From: Micromonospora luteifusca
GTDB taxonomy: Bacteria > Actinomycetota > Actinomycetes > Mycobacteriales > Micromonosporaceae
NCBI RefSeq assembly: GCF_016907275.1
Contig: NZ_JAFBBP010000001.1
Span: 4,764,001 to 4,828,000 of the forward strand
Length of the DNA: 64,000 bases
Reading direction: 5' to 3'
Part shown: positions 16,841-25,201 of the stretch, piece by piece
How the letters are laid out: every line of letters starts with the position of its first letter
Position numbering within the stretch: position 1 is the stretch's first letter
Notes under the pieces: generated by a model
The model's input: the letters and a program-made list of their open reading frames with translations, nothing else
Databases searched by the model: none
Told to the model about the DNA's origin: nothing
Made by a program: the position numbers and the translations under genes

Positions 16841-17957
16841 CGAACAGGGGGCCGTAGTTCGAGCGGAACATCTGCTCGCCGAGGCGGCGCATCACCAGGT
16901 CGCGCAGCGCGGGCGGGAGCCCGGTGGCCTTGTCGCGGCGATGCGTCTGGCTGAGCACCCAGTCGGTACGCGGGCGTCGCCGCGCCTCGTACCCGCGCAG
17001 GGCTTCGGCGAGGGACCCGGCGGCGGCCAACGACGAAGCGAGCACGATCGCGTCCTCCAGGGCCATCGCCGCGCCCTGGGCCATGTTCGGCGAGGTGGCG
17101 TGGGCGGCGTCGCCGATCAGCAGCACCGGCCCCCGGGACCAGGAGTCGAGCACGACCTCCTGGTTGGGTCCGGCGTGCAGGGTGCTGTCGTCGTAGTCGA
17201 GGGCCTTGAGCATGGTGGCGGCCGGTTCGGTGAACGTCGTCCCCAACTCGTCACGCCAGCCCGGCCGGTCGACGGCCGGGCCGTCGTTGTAGTAGCAGTA
17301 CGTCTGCTCGGCGCTGATCGGGATCGTGAGGAACTGCCTGCCCCGCCCCAACTGCACCGACCAGACAGCCTCGTCCTCGATACGGGGCGCGATCCACCGG
17401 TAGGCGTACTGGCCGAGGTCGCGGGCGGCCTGACCCTCGAAGGCGAGCCGGCGGACCGTCGAGTTCACCCCGTCCGCGCCGATCACCAGGTCGTACCGTT
17501 CGGTGCTGTCATCGTCGAACTCGACGGCGACCAGGTCGCCCTCCTCGGCGAGCGCGACCGGCTGGCGGCCCCAGCGGATCGGGGCGTCGCCGACGCCGGC
17601 GAGCAGGGCACGGTGCAGTTGCGCCCGGGGCAACGACACGCACGGCCCGACGCCCTGCCACAGTCCGACCACGTCGATGTCGAAGAGGCGGCGTCCGCGC
17701 TGGTTGGCGCTGCGCTGTCGGGTGATCTCCACGGCGACGTCGGCGACCGGCTCCCGCAGACCGAGGACGTCGAGCATGCGGGTCGCGTTTCCGGTGAGGT
17801 AGATGCCGGTGCCGGCGTCGATCGGCGCGGGCGCCCGCTCGACCACGTCGACCATCGCGCCCCAACTCCGCAGTGCGGCCACCGTCGCCAATCCCGCGAC
17901 ACCACCGCCAACGATCAGTACCCGGACACCCGTACCCCGCACGACACGCACCCCCAC
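16830..17957 (-). CDS. group A FAD-dependent monooxygenase
   Basis: The 375-aa flavoprotein has the Rossmann dinucleotide motif VGGGVAGLATVAALRSWG near the N-terminus. The second FAD motif is LVIGADGVNSTVRR at about residues 155-168. The third is LLIGDAAHATSPNMAQGA at about 285-302. These are the hallmarks of p-hydroxybenzoate-hydroxylase-like enzymes that hydroxylate aromatic or similar substrates with NAD(P)H and oxygen. The substrate cannot be told. The start is uncertain: GTG 17957 is used, but the conserved part begins about 10 residues later and several GTG codons precede it. It is divergent from the DUF2332 gene and has no clear pathway partners. Confidence 0.88.
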   Translation of the reverse strand: MGVRVVRGTGVRVLIVGGGVAGLATVAALRSWGAMVDVVERAPAPIDAGTGIYLTGNATRMLDVLGLREPVADVAVEITRQRSANQRGRRLFDIDVVGLWQGVGPCVSLPRAQLHRALLAGVGDAPIRWGRQPVALAEEGDLVAVEFDDDSTERYDLVIGADGVNSTVRRLAFEGQAARDLGQYAYRWIAPRIEDEAVWSVQLGRGRQFLTIPISAEQTYCYYNDGPAVDRPGWRDELGTTFTEPAATMLKALDYDDSTLHAGPNQEVVLDSWSRGPVLLIGDAAHATSPNMAQGAAMALEDAIVLASSLAAAGSLAEALRGYEARRRPRTDWVLSQTHRRDKATGLPPALRDLVMRRLGEQMFRSNYGPLFAQP

Positions 17958-18084
17958 ATTGCCTCTGCCGAACGGCTGAGCTGCTGCTCAACGTTCCGGC
18001 CGCCGCAGGACTCTACGAGGCGTGTGAGGCGGTGCACGCCAACGGGGGCTGAATTGCCGTGGAACGGCTGCGACCATGAGGGGC

Positions 18085-19020
18085 ATGACGACCGCTGAGG
18101 CGTACGTTGAATTCGGCAGCCGTGAGGCGCGCGGGGTGTCGCCCACGTACGAGCGGCTGTCGCAGGTCGTCGCCCACGACGACGCCCTGCTCGCCCTGCT
18201 CGGCACGCTGCCGCCCGGCAAACGACAACCGAACCTGCTGTTCGCCGTCGTCCGCTGGCTCGGCGGTCCGGTCGACGACCCGGCCGCCTTTCACGACTAC
18301 ACGGTGACGCACTGGCCCGTCATTGAGGCCGAGCTGCGCACCCGAGCCACCCAGACCAACGAGAGCGGCCGCTGCGCGGTGCTGCTGCCGGTGCTCGCCG
18401 CGCTGCCCCAGCCCCTCGCCCTGCTGGAGGTCGGCGCGTCCGCCGGGCTCTGCCTCTATCCCGACCGGTACGCGTACCGCTACGGCGAGCATCAGGTCGG
18501 CTCGGGTGAGCCGGTCCTGGAGTGCGCGGCGAGCGGTTTGGTGCCGCCGTCCCGCGTACCCCAGGTGGTGTGGCGGGCCGGCCTGGACCTCAACCCGCTC
18601 GACGTGACCGACCCCGACGACGTGTCCTGGTTGGACGCCCTGATCTGGCCGGAGCACGCGCACCGGCGGGCCCGGCTGCGCGCGGCGGCGGCGGTCGCCG
18701 CTGCTGAGCCGCCGCTGCTGGTCCGCGGTGATCTCGTGGACGACCTGCCGGCGCTGGCCGCCCGTGCGCCGGCCGGTGCGACGCTGGTGGTCTTCCACAC
18801 GTCCGTGCTCTACCAGGTGCCGCCGCCGCGGCGGGACGCGTTCGTCCGGCTGGTCCGTGAGCTGCCGGGGCACTGGATCGCGAACGAGGCTCCGGAGGTG
18901 CTGCGGCACGAGGGGTTGCCCGACCCGCCGAACGACGCGCTGCACAACGTCCTCGCCCTGGACGGCAGGCCGTTGGCCTGGGCCAGAGGCCACGGGCAGG
19001 CAATGACCTGGTTCGGCTGA
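18085..19020 (+). CDS. DUF2332 family protein
   Basis: The 311-aa protein has the family's conserved segments: SPTYERLSQVVAHDDALLALL near the N-terminus, TNESGRCAVLLPVLAAL, and LALLEVGASAGLCLYPDRY, which resembles the glycine-rich loop of SAM-dependent methyltransferases. The C-terminus has TLVVFHTSVLYQVPPPRR. The family function is not known; a methyltransferase-like fold is an inference from the loop. ATG 18085 was preferred over ATG 18076 because GAGGGG precedes it closely. Confidence 0.75.
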   Translation: MTTAEAYVEFGSREARGVSPTYERLSQVVAHDDALLALLGTLPPGKRQPNLLFAVVRWLGGPVDDPAAFHDYTVTHWPVIEAELRTRATQTNESGRCAVLLPVLAALPQPLALLEVGASAGLCLYPDRYAYRYGEHQVGSGEPVLECAASGLVPPSRVPQVVWRAGLDLNPLDVTDPDDVSWLDALIWPEHAHRRARLRAAAAVAAAEPPLLVRGDLVDDLPALAARAPAGATLVVFHTSVLYQVPPPRRDAFVRLVRELPGHWIANEAPEVLRHEGLPDPPNDALHNVLALDGRPLAWARGHGQAMTWFG

Positions 19021-19044
19021 CGCTGCCAACCGAACCAGCCAGCT

Positions 19045-19986
19045 TCAGCGAGCCCGCGCGGGCATCCGGGCGCACAGGGCCCGGATGAACCAGTCCGCCG
19101 CCGGTGCGATCGCCTCACCGGTCGACCAGCCGTTGAGCACCGACAGCAGGTCGAGGTACCGGTCCCGGCGGGGATCGTTGGCCATGGTCAGCCGGTCGAG
19201 CAACCGCTGGCGCAGATCGGCGTCGTCGGGGTGACCGTGGAGGCGCGCGTACCGGCTGGTGACCGCCGTGACCACGGCATCGGCCTCCGGCCCGGTGGGA
19301 TCGAGACCGGCCGCGAGGGCCGGGGCCACCGCGTCCCGGACCACCGCGACGGCATCCGGGCGGGGCAACCCCGGGACGTCGTGGTCGGCGGCGTGCTGTC
19401 GCGCCAACCGCCGCATGCTCGCGCGAAAGCTGCGGTCCCGGCACAGCTCGGCCAGCTCCAGCCACGCCTCGACCTGCTCGATGGCGGGATCGTCGGGCAG
19501 GTCGGGCGTCATCGAGACGATCACACCCGGGTACGTGGGCTGGTCGCCAAGGCCGGCGAAGACGGCGTCCAGAAAGTCGCCCATCAGGTGCTCGCGCTCA
19601 CGCGCGGTGAGCTGGGCCAACCGGTGCAGGTCGTCCACCTCGGTCGGGCCCGCCTCGCGCCTCGCCGCGACGGTGAGCACCGCCTGGCGCAGCCGCAGCA
19701 CCCGGATCTGCACCGCCAACGCCTCGGCGTGCGCGGCGGCCACCTCGTGCAGGGGCACCTCGCAATCCACCACCCGCCGAATGGTGGCCAGGTCCACGCC
19801 CAGGTCACGCAGTGTGCGAACCAGCTCCAAGCGGGCGACGGCGTCCGGGCCGTACTGCCGGTAGCCGGCCGGGCTCCGGTCGGTCGCTGGCACGATCCCG
19901 CTGTCGGCGTAGTACCGGATGGTCTTGACGCTCAGGCCGGTCCGCCGGGCCAGGTGGCCGATCGTGTAACGCGTCTCCTCGCTCAT
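19045..19986 (-). CDS. MerR family regulator with large C-terminal domain
   Basis: The 313-aa product begins with a canonical MerR winged HTH (TIGHLARRTGLSVKTIRYYADSGIVP, then GYRQYGPDAVARLELVRTLRDLG). A coiled coil follows. The C-terminal 190 residues are helical and contain no metal-binding cysteines, so it should sense an organic ligand or antibiotic rather than a metal. A MerR-style promoter with a 19-bp spacer and inverted repeat lies directly upstream (19993-20023), implying autoregulation. The upstream hydrolase and MFS exporter genes run the same way, giving an efflux/detoxification cassette controlled by this regulator. Confidence 0.88.
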   Translation of the reverse strand: MSEETRYTIGHLARRTGLSVKTIRYYADSGIVPATDRSPAGYRQYGPDAVARLELVRTLRDLGVDLATIRRVVDCEVPLHEVAAAHAEALAVQIRVLRLRQAVLTVAARREAGPTEVDDLHRLAQLTAREREHLMGDFLDAVFAGLGDQPTYPGVIVSMTPDLPDDPAIEQVEAWLELAELCRDRSFRASMRRLARQHAADHDVPGLPRPDAVAVVRDAVAPALAAGLDPTGPEADAVVTAVTSRYARLHGHPDDADLRQRLLDRLTMANDPRRDRYLDLLSVLNGWSTGEAIAPAADWFIRALCARMPARAR

Positions 19987-19992
19987 GCCCCC

Positions 19993-20023
19993 ACCCTGCT
20001 GTCTCCCCCCGATGGAGACTCAA
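19993..20023 (-). promoter_or_regulatory. MerR-type stretched promoter with dyad operator
   Basis: Leftward -35 TTGAGT (20023-20018) and weak -10 CAGGGT (19998-19993) are 19 nt apart, the overlong spacing typical of MerR-controlled promoters. The spacer region holds the inverted repeat GTCTCC-N7-GGAGAC (20001-20019). It overlaps the end of the upstream hydrolase gene. Confidence 0.6.
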
Positions 20024-20877
20024 GTCCCGGTCGGGTCGGCGAGGAACGCCACGACCGTCGCGGTGAACGCATCGGCGTCGTCGAGCCACGGGAAGTGTCC
20101 TGCTCCCGGCTGGACGACCAGTTCGGCGTGCGGAATCAGCTCGTCGAGCTGGGCCACCAGGCCCGGCGGTGCGCCGAAGTCGACCGCACCGGCGAGCAGC
20201 AGCACAGCGCCCCGGTGTGCGGTGAGCGCGGTGCGGGTGGCCGGCGGATCGAAGGCACCCTCGTCGCCGAAGATCCGCGCCGCCTCTTCGTTGCGCTGGT
20301 CGGCCTCGGCCGCCTGGTGCGCCTGGGCCGCAGCGTTCCAGCGGCCGTAGAAGAGCGGCGCGATCGCCTCCCACGCTTCCGGGCTGACCCAGCCTTCGGC
20401 AATGGAGTCCAGGGCCGCTGCCGCCGCGGGAAACCACGGTTCGGTCGTCCGGGCCTGGGTGACCTCCTGGCGGAGGGCGGCGGTCGCCGTCAGCCCGACC
20501 GCGCGGGTGCTCGGTGTGATCAGCGCGAGCCGGCCCACCCGGTCGGAGTGTCGGGTCAGGTACTGCAGCGCCACGTTCGCGCCGGCCGAGTGCCCGAGCA
20601 GGTCCAGTCGGTCGAGGCCCAGGTGACGGCGCAGCGCCTCCACGTCGTCGACCAGGCGGTCACAGCGGTAGGTGGAGGAGTCTGCCGGGACGGCCGAGCG
20701 GCCGGTGCCCCGGTTATCGAGGATGACCAGCGTCCGGTGTGCGCCCAGACCGCCGAGGTCGCCGAGGTACGCGGAGTCGCGCATCGGGCCGCCCGGGAGG
20801 CAGACCAGCGGCTCCCCGCCTCCGATGGTCCGGTACGCGAGTGTGGTCCCGTCGAGCGCGGCAAACGTGGTGATCAT
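20020..20877 (-). CDS. alpha/beta hydrolase
   Basis: The 285-aa protein has the alpha/beta-hydrolase core. The nucleophile elbow GHSAGA puts the catalytic serine at about residue 97. The oxyanion region PGGPMRDSAYL is close to the HGGPG type of proline iminopeptidases. A catalytic His is plausible in GAGHFPWLDD near residue 265. The substrate is unknown. It lies between an MFS exporter gene (59 nt upstream) and the merR gene (33 nt downstream) on the same strand, so it may inactivate the compound that the exporter removes. The ATG at 20877 begins the conserved first strand. Confidence 0.88.
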   Translation of the reverse strand: MITTFAALDGTTLAYRTIGGGEPLVCLPGGPMRDSAYLGDLGGLGAHRTLVILDNRGTGRSAVPADSSTYRCDRLVDDVEALRRHLGLDRLDLLGHSAGANVALQYLTRHSDRVGRLALITPSTRAVGLTATAALRQEVTQARTTEPWFPAAAAALDSIAEGWVSPEAWEAIAPLFYGRWNAAAQAHQAAEADQRNEEAARIFGDEGAFDPPATRTALTAHRGAVLLLAGAVDFGAPPGLVAQLDELIPHAELVVQPGAGHFPWLDDADAFTATVVAFLADPTGT

Positions 20878-20936
20878 CGGTCAACGGCCCGGACCGAGCA
20901 GCATGTGCACAGCGATCTTCCGCATGGTGAGGGACC

Positions 20937-22214
20937 CTACGACGAAACCGGCGGCGGCGTGTCCCGCATCCGGCGCAGCGGAGAGCAGACCACGAACAGG
21001 CACGCGGCCCAGGTGCCGAGCACACACACCCAGAGCGCGCCGCGCAGACCCAGCGCGGTGCCGAGCGCGCCGCCGGTGAGTGCGCCGAGCGGGATCACCC
21101 CGAAACAGATCCAGAGGAACGCGGCGTTGACCCGACCGAGGATCGCCGACGGGGTGATCCGCTGCCGGTACGACATCGCCGCCACGTTGAACAACACCGC
21201 GTTGGCCGAGAACGCGGCCAGCCCGACCCCGTAGAGCAGCACTCCCCATCCGGGCTGGGCCAACGGCATGAACAGGTAGAACGGGCCCGGGGCGGTCATC
21301 GCCACCCAGATCACCCGGGCCGAGCCGAGCCAGGCCGAGAGTCGGGCGGCCAGCGTCCCGACCACCAGCCCGCCGACGGCGCTGAGCGAGAAGACCAGCC
21401 CCACCTGCGTCGGGTTGGCGTGCAGTTCGCGGACCAGGAAGGTCACCTCGATCGAACCGGACGCCATCACCCAGAAGTTCGACCAGGTGGTGCAGGCCAG
21501 GATGCTGACCAGGAGCGGCTGCCGGCGGATGAAGGCGAGCCCGTCGGTCAGCTCCACCCGCAGCGGCACACGAGGTGTCGGCTCACGGCGTAGCGGGGCC
21601 TGCCGGATCAGGATCAGCGTCAGCGCGCTGACCAGGAAGGCGAAGCCGTTGCTCAGGAACGTGCGGGCGGCGCCGACCAGCCCGATCAACGCGCCGCTGA
21701 TCGTCGGGCCGACCAGTTCGGCGGCGTCCTGGCTGATGGTGAGCTTGGCGTTGCCGTCCGCCAGCAGGTCCGCCGGCACGAGCCGGGGCAACAGGCTCTT
21801 GTACGCCACGGTGAACAGCACGGTGAGCACTCCACCGAGCCCGACGACCGCGTACAGGAAGGGCAGGGTGAGGTGGCCGACCAGGGCGGCCACCGGCAGG
21901 GACAGCATGAGCGCGGCCCGACCCAGGTCACACCCGATCATCAGCCGCCGCTGGTCGAGCCGGTCGGCGACGATGCCTGCCGGTAGCGAGAAGAGCAGGT
22001 ACGGCAGCCAGGCCAGGACGGTCAACAGGGAGATTTGGAACACGCTGGCGTGCAGGGTGTCCGCGGCCAACAGCGGCACCGCCACGCCGGTGATCCGGGT
22101 GCCCAGCTCGCTGACGGTCTGACCGCCCCACAGCAGCAGGAAGTTCCGGCTGCGCCACAGCGAAGGGGTCGTCCCCGCCTCGACCGCCGGGGGTTGCTCC
22201 ACCTGCTGACTCAC
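20937..22214 (-). CDS. MFS transporter (EntS-like exporter)
   Basis: The 425-aa product has about 12 membrane spans and the major-facilitator loop signatures (AGIVADRLDQRRLMIGCDLGR between TM2 and TM3). Overall layout fits the MFS_3 group, which includes the enterobactin exporter EntS and macrolide efflux proteins. The start was set at GTG 22214 (VSQQVEQPP); the open frame upstream to 22298 is Arg/Pro-rich and not protein-like. Head gene of the MFS, hydrolase, merR set. Substrate unknown. Confidence 0.88.
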   Translation of the reverse strand: MSQQVEQPPAVEAGTTPSLWRSRNFLLLWGGQTVSELGTRITGVAVPLLAADTLHASVFQISLLTVLAWLPYLLFSLPAGIVADRLDQRRLMIGCDLGRAALMLSLPVAALVGHLTLPFLYAVVGLGGVLTVLFTVAYKSLLPRLVPADLLADGNAKLTISQDAAELVGPTISGALIGLVGAARTFLSNGFAFLVSALTLILIRQAPLRREPTPRVPLRVELTDGLAFIRRQPLLVSILACTTWSNFWVMASGSIEVTFLVRELHANPTQVGLVFSLSAVGGLVVGTLAARLSAWLGSARVIWVAMTAPGPFYLFMPLAQPGWGVLLYGVGLAAFSANAVLFNVAAMSYRQRITPSAILGRVNAAFLWICFGVIPLGALTGGALGTALGLRGALWVCVLGTWAACLFVVCSPLRRMRDTPPPVSS

Positions 22215-22429
22215 GGTCGGTGCCTGTCTGCGCGGGTCTGCGCCGCCGGCCGGCGGCTCGCGGACTCTATCGGCGCGCGATCCCACCCGGCACGGCAATT
22301 CCGCTGGCTCCGGCTGTGGTGCCCGGCACGCACACCGGGCCGGACCATGGCACCGGCCGGCCCGGACCAGGGCATCGGTACGGTCGTCGGGCCGTCCGGC
22401 GTTCGGGCGGCGGAATGGAGGCCCGACCC

Positions 22430-23419
22430 GTGCCCATCGCCCTCATCACCCTCGGCGGCACGATCGCGATGGGCGGCGTCGACGCCGGCCGTCCGGGGGT
22501 TGTCACGCGGCTCACCGGCGCGGACCTCACCGCCGCCGTGCCCGGCCTCGCCGAGCTGGGCGTACCCGTCGACATCCGGGACGCCCACGCGGTGCCCAGC
22601 GCCCACCTCACCGGCCGGCAGTTGCTTGCCGTGGTCAACGAGGCGTCCCGGGCGGTGGCCGGCGGCGCGACCGGCGTGGTGGTCTCTCAGGGCACCGACA
22701 CGTTGGAGGAGACGGCGTTCCTGGCCGACCTGGTGTGGCCGCACGCTGCCCCGCTGGTCTTCACCGGCGCGATGCGCAACCCCACGCTGGCCGGTGCCGA
22801 CGGGCCGGCGAACCTGCTCGCGGCCCTACGGGTGGCCGCCGCGCCGGACACTCGTGACCTGGGCGTGCTGGTCGCCGTCAACGACGAGGTGCACGCCGCC
22901 CGCTGGCTGCGCAAGACGCACAGCACCAGCACCGCCACCTTCGCCTCGCCCAACGCCGGCCCGCTTGGTCAGGTGATCGAGGGGGAGGTACGGATGTTGA
23001 CCCGGCCGCTGCGGCACGAGCCGCTGCCGCCGGTCGACCCGGACCGGCTCGACGCGACCCGGGTGGCCCTGTACGTGGTGACGATGGACGACGACGGGCT
23101 GCTGCTGAACGGCCTGGCCGACACCCACCAAGCGCTGGTGGTGGCCGGCTTCGGGGTGGGGCATGTGCCCTCGGCGCTGGCACCGGTGCTCGGGGATCTC
23201 GCCGAGCGGGTACCTGTCGTCCTCACCTCCCGCTCCGGGGCCGGGTCGGTGCTGCGGCACACGTACGGGGCGGTGGGCTCGGAGACCGACCTGCAACGAC
23301 GGGGACTGCTCAACGGTGGGCTGCTCGACCCGTACAAGGCCCGGGTGCTGGTGCGGTTGCTGCTCGCCGGGGGCGCCGGTCGGGACGAGGTGGCCGCGGC
23401 GCTGGCCCGCCACGGTTGA
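22430..23419 (+). CDS. L-asparaginase family amidohydrolase
   Basis: It should hydrolyse asparagine to aspartate and ammonia. The 329-aa protein starts VPIALITLGGTIAMGG, containing the first catalytic Thr (motif LGGTIA). The second motif, VVVSQGTDTLEETAF, holds the Thr-Asp pair. Length fits a type I-like enzyme. There is no signal peptide, so it is cytoplasmic. GTG 22430 was chosen because GGAGG lies 8 nt upstream; an ATG at 22415 overlaps that site and is less likely. It is divergent from the MFS gene. Confidence 0.9.
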   Translation: MPIALITLGGTIAMGGVDAGRPGVVTRLTGADLTAAVPGLAELGVPVDIRDAHAVPSAHLTGRQLLAVVNEASRAVAGGATGVVVSQGTDTLEETAFLADLVWPHAAPLVFTGAMRNPTLAGADGPANLLAALRVAAAPDTRDLGVLVAVNDEVHAARWLRKTHSTSTATFASPNAGPLGQVIEGEVRMLTRPLRHEPLPPVDPDRLDATRVALYVVTMDDDGLLLNGLADTHQALVVAGFGVGHVPSALAPVLGDLAERVPVVLTSRSGAGSVLRHTYGAVGSETDLQRRGLLNGGLLDPYKARVLVRLLLAGGAGRDEVAAALARHG

Positions 23420-23440
23420 GCCGCGGCGACGGGGGCTCCC

Positions 23441-23446
23441 TAGACT
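23441..23446 (+). promoter_or_regulatory. -10 hexamer of a leaderless promoter
   Basis: TAGACT ends 7 nt before the GTG start at 23454. There is no ribosome-binding site between. The same TAGACT arrangement occurs before dxs and before the membrane protein gene at 59201. Confidence 0.5.
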
Positions 23447-23453
23447 GCTGCGG

Positions 23454-23708
23454 GTGACCGGAGAGCGACGACCCCTGGCCGATCGGCCGCTCACCGAGCC
23501 GCACCCGTCCCGGCTGCCGCCCGAGCATCCCGACCGGGTCCGGGTCCTCGCCGCGCACGCCGCCGCCCTGGCCGCCGGGGAGGCCGGCTACCTCGACCCG
23601 ACGAGCGGGCTGTTCGTGCTCAGCGCCGGTTTCCTGGCCCGGCGCGGCACGTGCTGCGGGCGCGGCTGCCGGCACTGCCCGTACGTGGATGATCCACCGT
23701 CCGGATAG
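23454..23708 (+). CDS. small Cys-rich protein, DUF5522 family
   Basis: The 84-aa protein ends with a Cys-rich motif RRGTCCGRGCRHCPYV, which would bind zinc or an iron-sulfur cluster. Before it is YLDPTSGLFVLSAGFL. This pattern matches my memory of the DUF5522 family, widespread and uncharacterised. The GTG start is preceded by a -10 hexamer at leaderless spacing. No metabolic partner is evident. Confidence 0.75.
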   Translation: MTGERRPLADRPLTEPHPSRLPPEHPDRVRVLAAHAAALAAGEAGYLDPTSGLFVLSAGFLARRGTCCGRGCRHCPYVDDPPSG

Positions 23709-23819
23709 GCGTCGGCGAGCCGGCGAAACGAGGACTTCCGCCCGACACCGACACCCCGTACGGTGTCCGACGGACATCTGGCGGGCGCCTTCCGCCGTCG
23801 GTCGGCGAGAGGGTGGAAC

Positions 23820-24368
23820 GTGCGCGGGCGGATCGTGGTCGTCGGGCTGGCGGGGCTGCTGGTGAGCGGCTGCGCCGCCGAGGCCGAGCCGGTGGCGGTG
23901 CCGCCACCGGTGCCGATCGCGGTGGACGTGGCGGCGGCCTCCTCGGGTGGCGCCTGCCGGTTGCTGGACTTCACGGTGATCGAGCAGTTGGTCAAGGTGC
24001 GCTTCGACGTGGCGGCAGCCAGCGAACAGGGCGATACGCACACCTGCGTGGTCCGTGTCGGGAGCGCGGCGCTGCCGGAGCTGACACTGAGTGTGTCCGA
24101 GACCACGATCGACAAGGCCACCTTCGCCGCGGACGTGGTGCCCGACAAGGCCGCGAAGGTCACCGGGCTGGGTCAGCAGGCGTACCGGCGGACCACCGCC
24201 GCGGCGAGCGGGCACGGGCCGGTCGCCGAGGTGGGGTGGCTGGCGACCGACGGGAGGCTGGCCACGGTGAGCTGGACCGGTGCGCGTGGCAGTGAGCGCG
24301 CGGCGGCGGAGAAGTTGACCGGCGACCTGGCGGCCCTGGCCAAAAAGGTGGACACCCGGGCGCTGTGA
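23820..24368 (+). CDS. putative lipoprotein
   Basis: The 182-aa product has a lipoprotein signal peptide: VRGRIVVVGLAGLLVSGC, with lipobox LVSGC and Cys18 as the acylated residue. The mature part is about 165 residues with two further cysteines (ACRLLDF, HTCVVRV) that may form a disulfide. The pattern resembles DUF3558-type secreted actinobacterial lipoproteins, which I state with low certainty. GTG 23820 has GAGGGTGG upstream. A terminator hairpin contains its stop codon. Confidence 0.78.
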   Translation: MRGRIVVVGLAGLLVSGCAAEAEPVAVPPPVPIAVDVAAASSGGACRLLDFTVIEQLVKVRFDVAAASEQGDTHTCVVRVGSAALPELTLSVSETTIDKATFAADVVPDKAAKVTGLGQQAYRRTTAAASGHGPVAEVGWLATDGRLATVSWTGARGSERAAAEKLTGDLAALAKKVDTRAL

Positions 24369-24380
24369 CGCCCGGGTGTC
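24351..24380 (+). terminator. hairpin with the stop codon in its loop
   Basis: GACACCCGGGCG (24351-24362) pairs perfectly with CGCCCGGGTGTC (24369-24380). The 6-nt loop ctgtga contains the lipoprotein stop codon. It ends the rightward transcript and faces the ideR-like gene. Confidence 0.65.
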
Positions 24381-24411
24381 CGATTGGTCAGTTGGTGGCG
24401 CGGTCGGTTGG

Positions 24412-25101
24412 TCAGTTGGCGGCGACGAAGACCCGGGAGGCGACCTCGCGGGGCAGCCGCACCCGGTCACCCGACCGGTCGATCGACACCCCGTCGCGCT
24501 CCTGCGCCACGGTCACCGTGGCACCCGGGTCGACTCCGGCGGCGTGCAGTTGGCGCAGCACGTCGGCGTCCTTCTGCACGCTCTCGCAGATTCGGCGCAC
24601 CACGACCGACCCGGAGAGCCCGGGGAAGGCCAGGTTGCGCTCGCCCTCAGCTGGCTCGGTGGTCTCGGCCGCCGGCGAACCGAGCTCCTGTAGGCCCGGG
24701 ATCGGGTTGCCGTAGGGGGAGCGGGTCGGTCGGTTGAGCAGGTCGTAGACCCGCTTCTCCACCGCGTCGCTCATCACATGCTCCCAGCGGCAGGCCTCCT
24801 CGTGGGCCTCCTCGTAGGGCATGCCGATGACGTTGACCAGCAGCAGTTCGGCGAGGCGGTGCTTGCGCATCACCGACACGGCGCTGCCCCGGCCCTGCTC
24901 GGTGAGTGTGAGGTGCCGGTCGCCCTCGACGGTGAGCAGGCCGTCGCGCTCCATCCGGGCGACGGTCTGGCTCACGGTGGGACCGCTCTGCTGCAGCCGT
25001 TCGGCGATCCGGGCGCGCAGCGGCGGCACCCCCTCCTCTTCCAACTCAAGGATGGTGCGCAGGTACATTTCGGTCGTGTCGACCAGGTCGTGAGACTTCA
25101 T
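24412..25101 (-). CDS. ideR: DtxR/IdeR-type iron-dependent repressor
   Basis: The 229-aa product has the DtxR three-part layout: HTH at about residues 1-73 (MKSHDLVDTTEMYLRTI, SGPTVSQTVARMERDGL), dimerisation and metal domain at 74-140, and an SH3-like C-terminal domain from about 160. The metal ligands of DtxR/IdeR are all recognisable: Met in TEMYL, His and Glu in RKHRLAELLL, and Cys, Glu and His in ACRWEHVMS. In the family it represses siderophore genes when Fe(II) is bound. The ATG at 25101 was chosen; an upstream GTG (25125) adds eight unconserved residues. An ideR near a sigB-like gene parallels Rv2710-Rv2711, supporting orthology. Confidence 0.92.
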   Translation of the reverse strand: MKSHDLVDTTEMYLRTILELEEEGVPPLRARIAERLQQSGPTVSQTVARMERDGLLTVEGDRHLTLTEQGRGSAVSVMRKHRLAELLLVNVIGMPYEEAHEEACRWEHVMSDAVEKRVYDLLNRPTRSPYGNPIPGLQELGSPAAETTEPAEGERNLAFPGLSGSVVVRRICESVQKDADVLRQLHAAGVDPGATVTVAQERDGVSIDRSGDRVRLPREVASRVFVAAN

Positions 25102-25201
25102 AACGTCAGCGGTCCTCCGGTGCACGATGGTACCTCGGTAAACGGCCAGCGCCCGCCGCCGAACCGCGTGCCGTCACAGCGAATGGTGTTGGATGGTCGC
25201 C

